Below, in pieces: positions 1 to 10,380 of a stretch of DNA of 64,000 nt. Position 1 is the stretch's first letter; each line of letters starts with the position of its first letter. The position numbers and the translations under genes were made by a program. The notes under the pieces were generated by a model that was not told the origin of the DNA, searched no databases, and was given only the letters and a program-made list of their open reading frames with translations. This DNA comes from Posidonia oceanica (lineage: Eukaryota > Streptophyta > Magnoliopsida > Alismatales > Posidoniaceae): the NCBI GenBank assembly GCA_037176725.1, contig JAZBRS010000035.1, positions 48,618,001 to 48,682,000 of the forward strand. Reading direction: 5' to 3'.

Positions 1-1770
1 GAGCCGGTCGAGGCGATCTCTTCTGTCTCCCAGCAGACTGTCCAATTTGATCCTAAGCCGTTAGATGTCATGTACCGTGTTAATCGGTTTGAATCGGTTA
101 ACTACATCCCTGATCTTGAATGTGTCAGCTCTCTGGCCGTTCATTGCAACCCTTCCCAGATGGTCGAGAACATTTGCCGCAGGTGGGGCTATGCGAAGGG
201 AGCACCACTTGGGCATCACAGCCAAGGGATCGCCGAGCCAGTTGTAGCCAAGGAAAGAAGAGACTTTCAAGGTTTGGGGTATGAATGGCAGCCCCGTGAC
301 AGTGAGCACCTGCACTCGAGGAGTCAGAAGCTCGTGATCCCTCTGGATCTCACTAACTTTGTCAGTGCAAGTGTTCTTCACTTGAACACGAGCCCAACCT
401 CAACCCAGCTAGTACTGTGCTAAAGCCCCCCACTACCGACAAAGGAGTGGGTTTGCATAGAAGACTACTATTCAGATGAGGAGCAGTCTGGCGCAGTGGA
501 AGCAGCTCAGACCAGCAAAGAGGTCCAGTCCAACCCCGCAACATCCCGGTCAGTTTGTCTGGCCCTTCTCTCTACTGATACAGTGGCAGATTCAGTAAGC
601 TCTGTGTCAGGGAAGACAGCTTCTCCCCCTTCTGCAGCTTCATCAGTGCCTATGACAACTACATCGACAACTCCGGAGTCAGGAGCACTCCTTAAGGCAC
701 TAACCACCAGTCTACTCGCGGCTGCAGCTGCACCAGCACAGAGGTTGTCATTTTCAGTGGTGCAATCAGTCGAATCAGGCGACATCGAGACTCGACCAGC
801 TTCATCAACAGCACCATGAGCAAAGCAGGCGGCTCCATCAACCATACAGCCGTCAGCTTCAGCAGATCCAACCTTGTGGTGGGCCCCCACGGCCGGTACA
901 ATGAGACAACCACCGTCACTCACGGATGCCGGCGCTTTGTCCCCCAGCACAGCCGCCCAGCTGCCGAACCTCTAGGAGAGCGCCTCTGCCTCCCATCCAG
1001 CCACAGCACTGACCCTGTCGGTGCAACAACCAGTTGCATCCCTGGCCGGCCTATTTGCATCTCTGATCGCCACAGTGCCGTGTCCAGCTGCGCCAGGAGG
1101 TCAGCCAGCCAACCAGCCAGCAGCAGAGCAGATACCACAGCCAATGGTATGTCTAGCAGCGGTAGGACTTTGAAGAGGTTGTCTGTGCCTACTACGTCGA
1201 CACACCCTCAGATGACGAGGAGGGTGCGACTGCAGAAGCCCTGGTGGATGATATGCTCGGAGACTTGGAACTGCTCTTCCAAGAACAACTCTCGACGTTG
1301 GTTGAAGATGCCGCCGAGCAGCAGGCATTGAGGAAAGGGAAAGCCGTGGTCACGGATCCCTCCCCGCCGCAAGGCCATTCCTCAATCATGGTCTTGGAAG
1401 AAGAAGCAAAGGCAGCACCCACTAGATCAGACGAGCCAATCACTCCACAGCCAGAAGGCAGGTCTAGATGGTTTAAGCAGCGCATGCCCTGCACGGGCAG
1501 CGCATATGGCGCCAGTACACAGATTAGTCGCCCAGACGACAGTTATCCGCCCCTAACACTTCCCGCAAGTACATCTGAGAACGCGGAGGAGGGGACAGTA
1601 CAAACAGCAGCACAGACAGCAACAGAGGTAGCAACCTCAGCAGTCCAGGCAGCCCCAGCAGTCTAGGCAGTCCCAACAGTGCCAGAGCAGACAGAGTAAG
1701 TAGAGCAACCAGGCCAGTCAGCAGGACCAAGGGCCACTCAAGAAGACGTCACCCACCGAGCTTACAGAAA
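1..1770 (+). pseudogene. Tat-lineage element A: degenerate region upstream of reverse transcriptase
   Basis: This stretch lies directly upstream of, and in the same orientation as, a Tat-type reverse transcriptase, so it should hold the gag/protease/linker part of element A. Only short open pieces survive: 70-423 (117 residues, with a GLGYEW motif that recalls the G-patch-like segment before RT in Tat elements) and 1244-1666 (acidic and Ala/Thr-rich). The 430-1240 section is rich in Ser/Thr/Ala codons and reads like a low-complexity linker broken by frameshifts. I see no aspartic protease D-T/S-G motif. The assignment rests mainly on position and is weak for any individual domain. Confidence 0.4.
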
Positions 1771-1777
1771 TACTCGG

Positions 1778-3470
1778 GTGAGCGTGACCATCTTGAGGCG
1801 TCATCTGGATCAGGAGGCAGAACACATTCACTCCTTCGACATTACAGACCCAACATTTGAGAAGGAGATCCTCTCGGAACTCATTGCATATGAGGAGGAG
1901 GATGATACAGGCGTAGATGAGAACGATGAACCACTGCCTGAGTTTCAGCCTTACGATGATGACCTAGAAGGGCCTAACCTCCATGTCGAAGAAGAGACGG
2001 AGGCAGTCAACATTGGCACAACTAAAGATGTTAAAGAAGTTCGCATCAGTGCCAAACTGACACACCAGGCTAGAGCAGAATTCATCACATTCCTTATGGA
2101 ATATGCAGATGTCATTGTCTGGAGTTATGAGGACATGGTCGGCCTTGATGTCGAGATTGTAGTGCACAACCTGCCTCTGAATCTAGATGCGAAGCCGGTA
2201 AAGTAGAAGCTCTGGAAGTGGCGAACCCAGTGGCTGCTCAAGATCAAGGAAGAAATAATGAAGCAACACAGCGTCGATTTTCTCAAGATCATCCTCTACC
2301 CGGAATGGCTCGCGAACGTTGTGCCAATGCCCAAGAAGGACGGTCGGGTCTGCATGTGCATTGATTACAGGGATCTGAACAAAGCCAGTCCTAAGGACGA
2401 CTTCCCTTTACTGCACATCGACGTCCTAGTGGACAACACTATAGGGCACAAAATGCTCTCCTTTATGGACGGCTTCTCCAGCTATAACCAAATTAGAATG
2501 GCAGAGGAAGACATGGAAAAGACTTCATTCATCACCCCCTAGGGAGTCTTCTGCTATCAAGTTATGCCGTTTGGGCTTAAGAACGCCGGAGCAACATACC
2601 AAAGGGCGATGACAACACTGTTCCACGACCTCATGCACTAAGAAGTCGAGGTCTACGTGGATGACATAATTACCAAGTCTAGAGAGCCTGAGGACCACCT
2701 CACCTGCCTCAAGAAGCTCTTTGATCGCCTGAGGAAGTATAAGCTTCGCCTCAACCCCAGTAAATGTGTATTTGGGGTATCATCTAGCAAGCTGTTAAGC
2801 TACATTGTCAGCCAGAGGGGAATCAAAGTAGACCTGACTAAGGCCAAAGCCATCGTGGACATGCCACCCCCCAAGACTGAGAAGGAAGTCAGAGGCCTGC
2901 TGGGGCGTCTGCAATACATCAGCAGGTTCATCACGCAGCTCACGCCTATTTGTGAATCGATTTTCAGGCTCCTAAGGAAGAATGCGCAGATCAGCTGGAG
3001 CGAGGAGTGCCAAGCTGCATTTGACAAGATCAAGCAGCTCCTGATTAAGCCTCCTGTTCTAGTTTCTCTCGTACCAAGGATACCTTTGATTCTCGACCTT
3101 TCTACCACGCAGTATTTCATGGGCGCCGTCTTAGGCCAATATGATGAATCTGGTAGAAAGGAGTGTGCCATCTATTACCTGAGCAAGAAGTTCACTGATT
3201 GCGAACCCAAGTATAGTACCATAGAGAAAACCTGCCTATCTCTTGTCTGGGCCACGCAGAAGCTAAGGCACTACATAATGGTGCACCTGGTCTAGCTCTT
3301 ATGCCGGCATGACTCCATCAAGTTTCTCTTTCAGAAGCCGGCCATGATAGGCCGATGCGTCAAGTGGCAGGTGTTGTTGTCCCAGTATGACATCACCTTC
3401 GTCACACAGAAATCCATGAAGGGGCAGGCCATGGCAGATCATCTGGCCGACTTCCCACTTCCTGAGTATC
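1778..3470 (+). pseudogene. Element A pol: reverse transcriptase and RT-linked RNase H, broken
   Basis: This reads as a Ty3/gypsy (Tat/Ogre) reverse transcriptase that would copy element RNA into cDNA. The pre-RT segment with WSYEDM and GLD near 2110-2150 is typical of Tat. The RT core follows, with CIDYRDLNKASPKDDFPL (about 2353-2406), MPFGLKNAG (about 2566-2592) and the catalytic YVDD at 2654-2665. The RT-linked RNase H follows from about 3080, with LILDLS, YYLSKKF and the ADHLADFPLP end near 3430-3470. In-frame stops lie at 2540-2542 (TAG), 2639-2641 (TAA) and 3293-3295 (TAG), and another ends the pre-RT frame near 2204. The catalytic aspartates are kept but the frame is broken, so the copy is inactive. 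Confidence 0.88.
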
Positions 3471-3544
3471 AGCCGCTGCAGACACAGTTCCCTGATGAAA
3501 ACATTCTATTCGCCATGGAGGATTCAGAGCAGAAGGATCCTGAA

Positions 3545-4010
3545 GACGAACTACAGTGGCATCTGTACTTCGGTGGCGCAGTCAATAAAAGAGGCAGAAG
3601 CATCAACGTTGTTTTAGCGACGCTGCAGGGAGAGCTGATCCCATTTGCAAGAAAGATGACATTCCCTTGCACCAACAATGAGGCAGAGTTTGAAGCCTAC
3701 ATTCAGGGACTGCAAGTCGCACTCGAGCATGATGTGCGCAAGCTGCATGTACATGGAGATGCGATACTGGTCATCTCCCAGGTCAACAGCGATTGGAAGA
3801 CCAAGGACCCCAAGATGGTGCCGTACCATGAATGCTTGCTGAAGCTAATGGAAGAATTTGAAAGCATCCGCTTCACATACATGAACAGATCCAAGAATGC
3901 CTATGCAGATGCTCTGGCAACCTTAGCATCTTGGCTCTCTAAACCCGAGTATCATGCAGTGGACGTATCGGTCTCTCGTGTGGAACAGCCCGCACACTGC
4001 ATGAACATCA
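3545..4010 (+). pseudogene. Element A pol: additional (archaeal-type) RNase H with a lost catalytic Asp
   Basis: A second RNase H domain follows the RT-linked one. This arrangement is diagnostic of the Tat/Ogre lineage. The fold is recognisable from LYFGGA (3563-3580), TNNEAEFEAYIQGL (about 3670-3712), HGDAILVISQV (about 3751-3785) and NAYADALATLAS (about 3895-3930). The first catalytic position, normally Asp in LYFDGA, is Gly here (codon GGT at 3572-3574), while the Glu and the other two Asp are kept. Element B at about 22.02 kb keeps that Asp. The frame is open from 3344 to 4336, longer than elsewhere in this pol. Confidence 0.85.
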
Positions 4011-4209
4011 AAGACGCGGATCCAGCAGAGGAACTACCATGGTACCATGACATCAAGGTCTTCCTAGAAATTGGCAGCCTCCCACCTTATGCCTCAGCAG
4101 TAGACAGGAAGACTTTGGCACGTCTGGCGTCAAAGTACGTAATGGGGGCAGGACATCTGTTCAAAAGATCTTACAAGCAGATGCTCCTACGCTGCGTAGG
4201 CAAGAAAGA

Positions 4210-5280
4210 GGCCGACACACTGATGTTCCAAGTCCATGCAGGGACCTACGGCCCTCACATGAACGGTGTATTGCTAGCCAAGAAGATTATGCTCCAAGGC
4301 TACTTCTGGTCAACCATGGAAGCAGACTACTGCTAGTTTGTGCGCAGGTGCCATAGCTGCCAAATCCTTGGGAACTTCATACACGCTCCCCCATAGGAAT
4401 TGCACAGCATGTCTTCGCCATGGCCTTTCTCCACCTGGGGGATCGACGTCATCGGTGCCATACATCCAGCAGCTTCCAACGGTCATCACTACGTCCTGGT
4501 AGCAATCGACTATTTTACTAAGTAGGTGGAAGCAACCTCCTACAAGACAGTCACTGCCGCGGCCACGGAGAAGTTTATCAGAAACAACATTATAGCCTGG
4601 TATGGGGCCCCGTACGCGCTCATCTCTGATAATGACTCGAACTTCATAGCCAAAAGGATCGAAGACTACCAACAGAGCTTCAACATCAAACATCACCGAT
4701 CCTCGCCTTATCGGTCATAGATGAACAGCGAGTAGAGTCTGCCAATAAGAATCTTGTCAAGATCTTGAAAAGGATGGCAGCGACTCACAAGAACTGGCAT
4801 AACAAGCTTCCGTACGCACTCTGGGCGTACAGGACATCAGTCCGGACTTCGACAGGAGCAACCCCGTACTCGCTGGTGTACGGCATGGAGGCAGTACTGC
4901 CTGTTGAAGTAGAGATCCCCTCACTGCGGATTCTACGAGAAGCTGAGCTGGAAGAAGCAGAATGGGTCGAGGACCGCTACATCCAGCTGAACCTGATTGA
5001 TGAGCATAGGCTGCAGGCCATGCATCATGCCCAGTGTTATCAGAAGCGTTCAGCCAGAGCATACCTGAAGAAGGTTAGGCCCAGAAGCTTCAATCCAGGG
5101 GATATGGTCCTTTGAGCCATCCACCTCCCAGACAGCCGAGGCAAATTCCGGTCCAACTGGCATGGCCCCTTTCTGATCAAGCAGGTCTTCTGCAGCAACG
5201 CAGCAGTCCTTGAGGACATGGACTAGGTTGAACAACTAGAACCGGTCAACGCATGCTACCTCAAGAAGTACTACCAGTAG
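4210..5280 (+). pseudogene. Element A pol: integrase, broken
   Basis: This is a Ty3/gypsy integrase, the enzyme that would insert element cDNA. It shows the His-Cys zinc-binding module (VHAGTYGPH near 4232-4258, RRCHSC near 4343-4360) and the catalytic core: first Asp in WGIDVIG (about 4438-4458), second Asp in SDNDSNF (usual form S-D-N-G) and Glu in VESANK (about 4728-4745). The end, NACYLKKYYQ then TAG at 5278-5280, matches the usual Tat integrase end. Stops lie at 4334-4336, about 4396, about 4522 and 5113-5115, and a frameshift at about 4716-4725 comes before the catalytic Glu. There is no chromodomain, as expected for Tat. Confidence 0.87.
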
Positions 5281-6387
5281 CCTGCCGCCTCTACCTTGCA
5301 AAGATCCTACTCTCCCACTTCTTACATTTTACTTTCACATGCATTTTAGTTATGTTTATTTTGCAAAAAAAAAAAACAAACAAACAAAAGAGAGAGATGT
5401 ATGTGTATTATGCGCATTACAATTATAGCCCGGTGATGAAGTCGGAGATGTTAGCCTGCTCTTGAAGGAGTACACTCTACCTCACCTGACACTACTTAGA
5501 TGTCCTAACTAGTGAGGGAGCCACCATCCAATGAGGACAGACGAAATGTCCAAACCCCCTAGGACTTGCACCTCTAGAGGGAGATAAAATGCTAGGGTGT
5601 GAGAGAGCGTGAGCCCAAAAAAAAAGTATGCATGTCCAAGCCTGGGCCCCCAAAAAGAAAAAGAGGGGAGAAGATAGAAGACGAAGACAGAAGTTCAGCC
5701 CTAGAGATAGAAGCGAGCAACGCGACCCTGTTCCTCCAAATTACCTTGGAGAGGAGTCGATGTTCGTGCCTGGGGAACCTTCAAATCCCACAGGGCCTAG
5801 CCACCCCTGTCCGGCAGCAACTCCCCTACCTCAAGCCAGCGATGGGGAAGCCTACACGCCTATGTGGGAGTAAAAGAAAAAATGAAAGAATGAAAAGAGT
5901 AGGTGTAAGTCCTCGAGAGTTTGGCATGAAGCCTGACCTCACCTCACCACCGCTTTATCAATAAAACCATCACCCATTCTGGAGTACCACCAACAGTTAG
6001 GAATCTAAGTAGAGTCTGGTGAGTCAAAGACCGCTCCTTTCCTTTGCAGTAGGCATCAAGCACTCCATATACTGAGGACATTAGAAATTTGGTATAGATC
6101 AGGCTTGCATCTACTTACTATCAAATCATCCCTCTTGCCCTTTTCCTCCCACTCTGCGAGGCTCAGCTCTGCACTGGGACAGTACTTCTGCCTAGGCAGG
6201 TTGACCGCCTTCGAGCCTCAGAACAGTTCATTACTATCAGTGCAGCAGCCCAAGGAGTATGTCAGTAGTCAGAGACAGAGCAATCACCTCATAGGTAGCA
6301 GGACAACATTGGCACCTTGGGGCCCCTCACGGGTCGTCGGGCCTACGCAGTCGGGCCTGCGCAGTCAAGCACCGCCCCTAATCTCTA
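5281..6387 (+). mobile_element. Element A post-integrase non-coding region
   Basis: This is 3' internal DNA of element A after the integrase stop. It holds an A-rich tract (5367-5392), short purine-rich stretches and no convincing gene; the open frames at 5599-5964 and 6105-6590 have no recognisable domain. The part at about 5970-6330, including 'gtacca(c)caa(c/t)agttagga' and 'gtgagtca(a/g)aga/aac', is clearly related in the same orientation to 38.10-38.53 kb. This shows that the region downstream of LTR C comes from a related element. Confidence 0.6.
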
Positions 6388-6592
6388 TGCAACTTCGCTC
6401 TGGGTGGATGAAGTCCCTTTTCGCTTGCCCCTCGCACCGTGCAAGACGAGGGCAAGCGTCCCCCCTTTGTGACTTCGCTCCGGATGGACGAAGCCCCTCT
6501 CCCTTGTCTCCTCGCTCCACACGAATGAGGACGAGAGTGTCTTTTGTGCGACTTCGCCCTATACAGGCAAAGCCCCCTTTACATAGCTGAAT
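6388..6592 (+). repeat. Three degenerate units related to the 79-bp array of 43-44 kb
   Basis: Three successive units carry 'acttcgctc(t/c)gg…ggatgaagtc' followed by 'ttgcccctcg…gacgagggcaag' motifs. The same paired dyads (GACTTCG…CGAAGTC and CCTCG…CGAGG) define the 79-bp monomer that is greatly expanded at 43.15-44.40 kb. Here only about three copies exist, so the monomer is older than the expansion. Confidence 0.7.
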
Positions 6593-6789
6593 ATGCTTGG
6601 ATTCCGCGATCTGATTGTTAGTTATAGCATATGAACTGCTTTATCTGCTTTGATATGCACATCTCTTTCTCTGACAGCCAGTGTTGTAAGCCCGTGTATG
6701 ACCCAAATTGATAAGCAGCTTTGATTACAGGTACTTGGAGTTTTTTGCCCAGTGCTTCTCTCAAGCGCCCTTGTTTCCTCCCTCCTGGA

Positions 6790-7976
6790 CAGTGGAATGG
6801 GCTTCCCTACATTAGTTACCCCGCTGCGCTGCTCCGAGGTCCTCCGAGATTGGATCAGCGAACTCACCGCTGGTGACTGCGAGAGGCTAAACTTATGGGG
6901 CATCTCGCCCAGACTTTTGAAGGCTGCTGATGTAGAAGTAAGCCGACATCTTCTATGTGCTGTTGCAAAGTTTTGAAAGCCAGCGCACCATGTTTTCTGC
7001 TTCAGCAGGACTGAACTGACACTCACGTTGGAGGAGGTATGCCAGATCTGTGGCTTCTCTAAGCTCATGGGACCTGCCATATTCATGAGGCGGGATGGAT
7101 ACAATGCAGCACTGAGCCAACTTACCGGACTCTCCACTGTGGAATGCAAACGGAGGCTACTCTGCTCCACCTACTATACTTTGATGAAGTCGCCAAGAAG
7201 CACGCCACACTGGAAGATGAGCTATGGCTCCAGGGTTTCGTCACCCGCTTCCTAGGCGAACTGATCTTTACTCACGGTCGGATGGCGGTCGCGATCGAAG
7301 TCGCCGAGATCGCCTTTGCTATGGCGACCCGACAGATCGACCTAGCGCTAGTGGTCTTAGCAGAAACCTACCACAGGTTGGACCGTATCTCGCACCACTA
7401 CCGCCACTTCCACGGTTGTGGAGCTTTGGTACAGGTTTGGCTGGCCGGACATCTGGGGATGGAAATCCTGCACCCACAGAAGGCCGCCTTTGAGACCTAC
7501 TAAGGCATAAGCCATGCCAAGGCCATCAAAAGTGTCTGCGAGGAATATGAGAAGCTGTCATAGCTCACAGATGATGCGGTAACCTGGCGTATCATCCCAT
7601 TTGCAGCAGAACCATTCACTGTCATCTTCAGCACCCGCGACATGCAACTAATTGTGCTGCCGAGATTCACCGAAGGCGTGGAGTATCACCCTATCCAGGT
7701 CATGCGGCAGTTCGACTTCCAGTAGGGCGCCTTGTCGACAACACAGCACTAAAGCTTCTTCAGGCCTACCCGCTCAACTCAACTGTGGCAATAGCGGAGC
7801 TGGTCGACCTCATGTGCCATGGAGTACAGTCAACAGACATTGCGGCTGTACGAGACTCAAGATGTACTCCTAAGTATTTGACTGAAGTGTAGGGGCTCTG
7901 GCCCATTGACGAGATCCCGCTTGGTGCACCTCTGTTTCCTGACACTAGAGAGTCAAAGAAGGCCTGGACCAGTTAG
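6790..7976 (+). pseudogene. PMD-like gene remnant (sense copy, intron absent)
   Basis: This is the remnant of a gene resembling the plant mobile domain / DUF7745-type proteins found as extra ORFs in Tat elements. Their function is not established. Recognisable pieces are SEVLRDWISELTAGDCERL (about 6835-6893), EVSRHLLCAVAKF then a stop where a Trp is expected (about 6974-6976), LTLEEVCQICGFSKLMG (about 7023-7070), a frameshift near 7155, ELWLQGFVTRFLGELIF (about 7217-7268), HFHGCGALVQVWLAGH (about 7407-7452), VEYHPIQVMRQFDFQ (about 7678-7722) and a C-terminal end at 7974-7976. The antisense copy at 38.87-40.14 kb has the same order. At GGTACAG|GTTTGG (about 7430) the sense copy runs straight through the point where the other carries a 74-bp intron. 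Several stops are present (7501, 7561, 7723 and 7890 areas). Confidence 0.65.
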
Positions 7977-8524
7977 GGCATTTGTATAGCTGCATGTTCT
8001 CTTTTGAGTCTTGCTGTACACTGTTCAGTCTACTACGGGCTTGTAATCAAGACTTTATTAATGTAAGGATGTTTTGTGCCATTTGTTTGTGTATTGGGTT
8101 TGCTTTCCATGACTGGATGCATGCATGATCCTGCACAATCACATCTTCAGAATACTGCAGCGAACCCCTCTGAGCCATGAGGAGGGTGCTATCAGATCTT
8201 GTCAGTTTGCAAGTACAAAAGCAACTACCAACAGTCTCAGCGCCAAGGAAGGCTACAAGAAAGCCGTGCATTCCATCAAAATGCTAGAATCTCTGCAGAT
8301 CAATGCCATCAAGCAGAGCAAGGCCACCCAACGCTCCCGACCGGATCTTCACCCGGGGTTGGTAACCCTAACTATTGTTTGACAAACGCGTCAACTTTGT
8401 CTATGTCTGTCGCTTTTCGATGCCAAGGGCGCTTCGACTATCCCCTGGTATCATCCCTGATACCAGGGGCATCTTTTTTTGCTGCCCTATGGTGTCACTC
8501 CATTCCCGATGGTTTGTGCATTGA
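7977..8524 (+). mobile_element. Element A 3' region between the PMD-like remnant and the tandem array
   Basis: This is non-coding 3' internal DNA. The part at about 8130-8330 ('gaggagggtgctatcagat', 'atctctgcagatcaatgcc') is related, in the same orientation, to 42.53-42.70 kb. From about 8340 a conserved pre-LTR block begins: a GGTTGGTAACCCTAACTA motif, then the hairpin GGTATCA tccc TGATACC followed by 'aggggcatcttttttt' (about 8449-8480). No gene is supported. Confidence 0.55.
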
Positions 8525-9690
8525 CTTGCTTCCTTAATTTGAGGACAAGTCTTCCCATTTTGCATGCCATTTCGAAGTCACGTCTGCTTGCTTCCTTAAT
8601 TTGAGGACAAGTCTTCCCATTTTGCATGCCTTTTCAAAGTTACATCTGCTTGCTTCCTTAATTTGAGGACAAGTTTTCCCATTTTACGTGCCTTTTCGAA
8701 GTCACGTCTGCTTACTTCCTTAATTTGAAGACAAAACTTCCCATTTTGCATGCCTTTTCGAAGTCACGTCTGCTTGCTTCCTTAATTTGAGGACAAGTCT
8801 TCCCGTTTTGCGTGCCTTTTCGAAGTCACGTCTGCTTGCTTCTTTAATTTGAGGACAAGTCTTCCCATTTTGTGTGCCTTTTTGAAGTCACGTCTGCTTG
8901 TTTCCTCAGTTGGTTTGAGGACGAGCGCCTTTGCATGCTCTTTCGAGGTCATGTCTACTTATTTCCTCAGTTGGTTTGAGGACGAGCACCTTTGTATGCC
9001 CTTTCGAGGTCATGTCTACTTGTTTCCTCAGTTGGTTCGAGGATGAGCACCTTTGCATGCCCTTTCGAGGTCATGTTTGCTTGTTTCCTCAGCTGGTTTG
9101 AGGACAAGCCCTTTGCATGCCCTTTCGAGGTCATGTCTGCTTATTTCCTCAGTTGGTTTGAGGACGAGCGCCTTTGCAAGCCCTTTCGAGGTCATGTCTG
9201 CTTGTTTCCCTGATTTGAGAACAAGCCCTTTGCGTGCCTTTTCGAAGTCATGTCTGCTTGTTTCCTTGGTTTGAGGACGAGCACCTTTGCATGCCCTTTC
9301 GAGGTCATGTCTGCTTGTTTCCTTGATTTGAGGACAAGCCCTTTGCGTGCCTTTTCAAAGTCACGTCTGCTTGTTTCCTTGATTTGAAGACAAGCCCTTT
9401 GCATGCCTTTTCGAAGTCACGTCTGCTTGTTTCCTTGATTTGAGGACAAGCCCTTTGCGTGCCTTTTCGAAGTCACGTCTACTTGTTTCCTTGATTTGAG
9501 GACAAGCCCTTTGCGTGCTTTTTCGAAGTCACGTCTGCTTGTTTCCTTGATTTGAGGACAAGCCCTTTGCGTGCCTTCTCGAAGTCATGTCTGCTCGCTT
9601 CCTTACTTTGAGGACAAGCCCTTTTCTTTTGCGTGCCTCTTCGGAGTCTCGCCCACTTGCTTCCTCCATCGAGGACAAGTCCTTTCTTCC
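8525..9690 (+). repeat. Tandem array, about 19 units, period 62 then 61 then 56 bp
   Basis: Direct reading of unit starts (CTTGCTTCC / CTTGTTTCC) gives 8525, 8587, 8649, 8711, 8773, 8835, 8897, 8958, 9019, 9080, 9140, 9201, 9257, 9314, 9370, 9426, 9482, 9538 and 9594. The spacing is therefore 62 bp for six units, about 61 bp for five and 56 bp for the rest. The consensus has CTTG(C/T)TTCCT…TTTGAGGAC(A/G)AG and TTTCGAAGTCACGTCTG. The small open frames on both strands here are repeat artefacts. Tandem arrays in this position, between pol and the 3' LTR, are a known trait of Tat/Ogre elements. Confidence 0.95.
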
Positions 9691-10367
9691 GGGCTGGCAT
9701 CCCCAACTGTTCGGTTGACACCCGTCATAACTGTCCAACTATTCTTTCGATGCCAAGGGCACTTCGGCTATTCCCTGGTATCATCTCCTTAATACTAGGG
9801 GCATCTTATTTCACTCCCCTCGGTATCTTGTTTGGTTTGGTAGTCCTAGCTACCCGGATGACATCCGTCACCCTATTAGGCGTCCTTTCGTTGGACTGAT
9901 AACCCTAACTATCCGATCTGAGTCTGTCAACTCGTTGGGCCGATAACCTTAACTATCCGGTCTAAGTCCGTCAACTCGTTGAGCTGATAACCTAAACTAT
10001 CCGGCATTGGGTCTGTCAACCCACCACTCATCATACAGCATCGCATTATCACCAGCATCGCATCGGTAGACAAAGCGTCATGCACCTGCATAAGTCCCCA
10101 GCAGAGTCAGCATCAGTACGCATCATTGAATCACCGCGTAGCGCAAGCATGCACATTAGCATAGGCCTTACTTTGGCATCAACATTTCTGCATTGCACTG
10201 CATCTGCACCTCACATCTGCATTCGCATTCGCATTGCGGCAATGAGTCGTGACTTATGGTGCATCCGTCGGATAAGTGACTCACGCCAACAGCTTAGTGC
10301 TCCTGCCAGCTCAGGCGGGGTGTCCTGTCAACCCTGAGCAGCGGCCTCGGCTCCCTTGACCTCGCTC
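9690..10367 (+). mobile_element. Conserved pre-LTR block of element A
   Basis: This block repeats 'GGCTGGCA…CCCAACT' and 'GATAACC(C/T)(T/A)AACTATCCG' sentences (about 9693, 9885, 9935, 9985) and a dyad around 9774-9800 (ccctggtatcat…atactaggggcatc). A run of 'gcatc/gcatt' motifs (10030-10240) leads to 'gtgcatccgtcggataagtgactcacgccaa' (about 10258-10288). Near-identical blocks precede LTR B (17.80-18.17 kb) and LTR D (44.45-45.26 kb), so they are part of one element family. There is no coding content. Confidence 0.7.
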
Positions 10368-10380
10368 AGGGAGGGGCATC
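10368..10380 (+). promoter_or_regulatory. Polypurine tract before LTR A
   Basis: AGGGAGGGGCATC lies immediately before TGTAGACACC. The same layout precedes LTR B (18159-18171), LTR C (36447-36460) and LTR D (45250-45262). It would prime plus-strand DNA synthesis and it fixes the 5' edge of each LTR. Confidence 0.8.

Noticed and set aside
507..950. 147-residue minus-strand frame opposite element A
   Set aside because: Shadow of the Ser/Thr/Ala-rich linker on the plus strand; no motif.
2800..3171. Minus-strand frame of 123 residues
   Set aside because: Antisense shadow of the RT/RNase H coding region.
8849..9738. Open frames in the 56-62-bp array
   Set aside because: Repeat artefacts; the same words appear in several frames.
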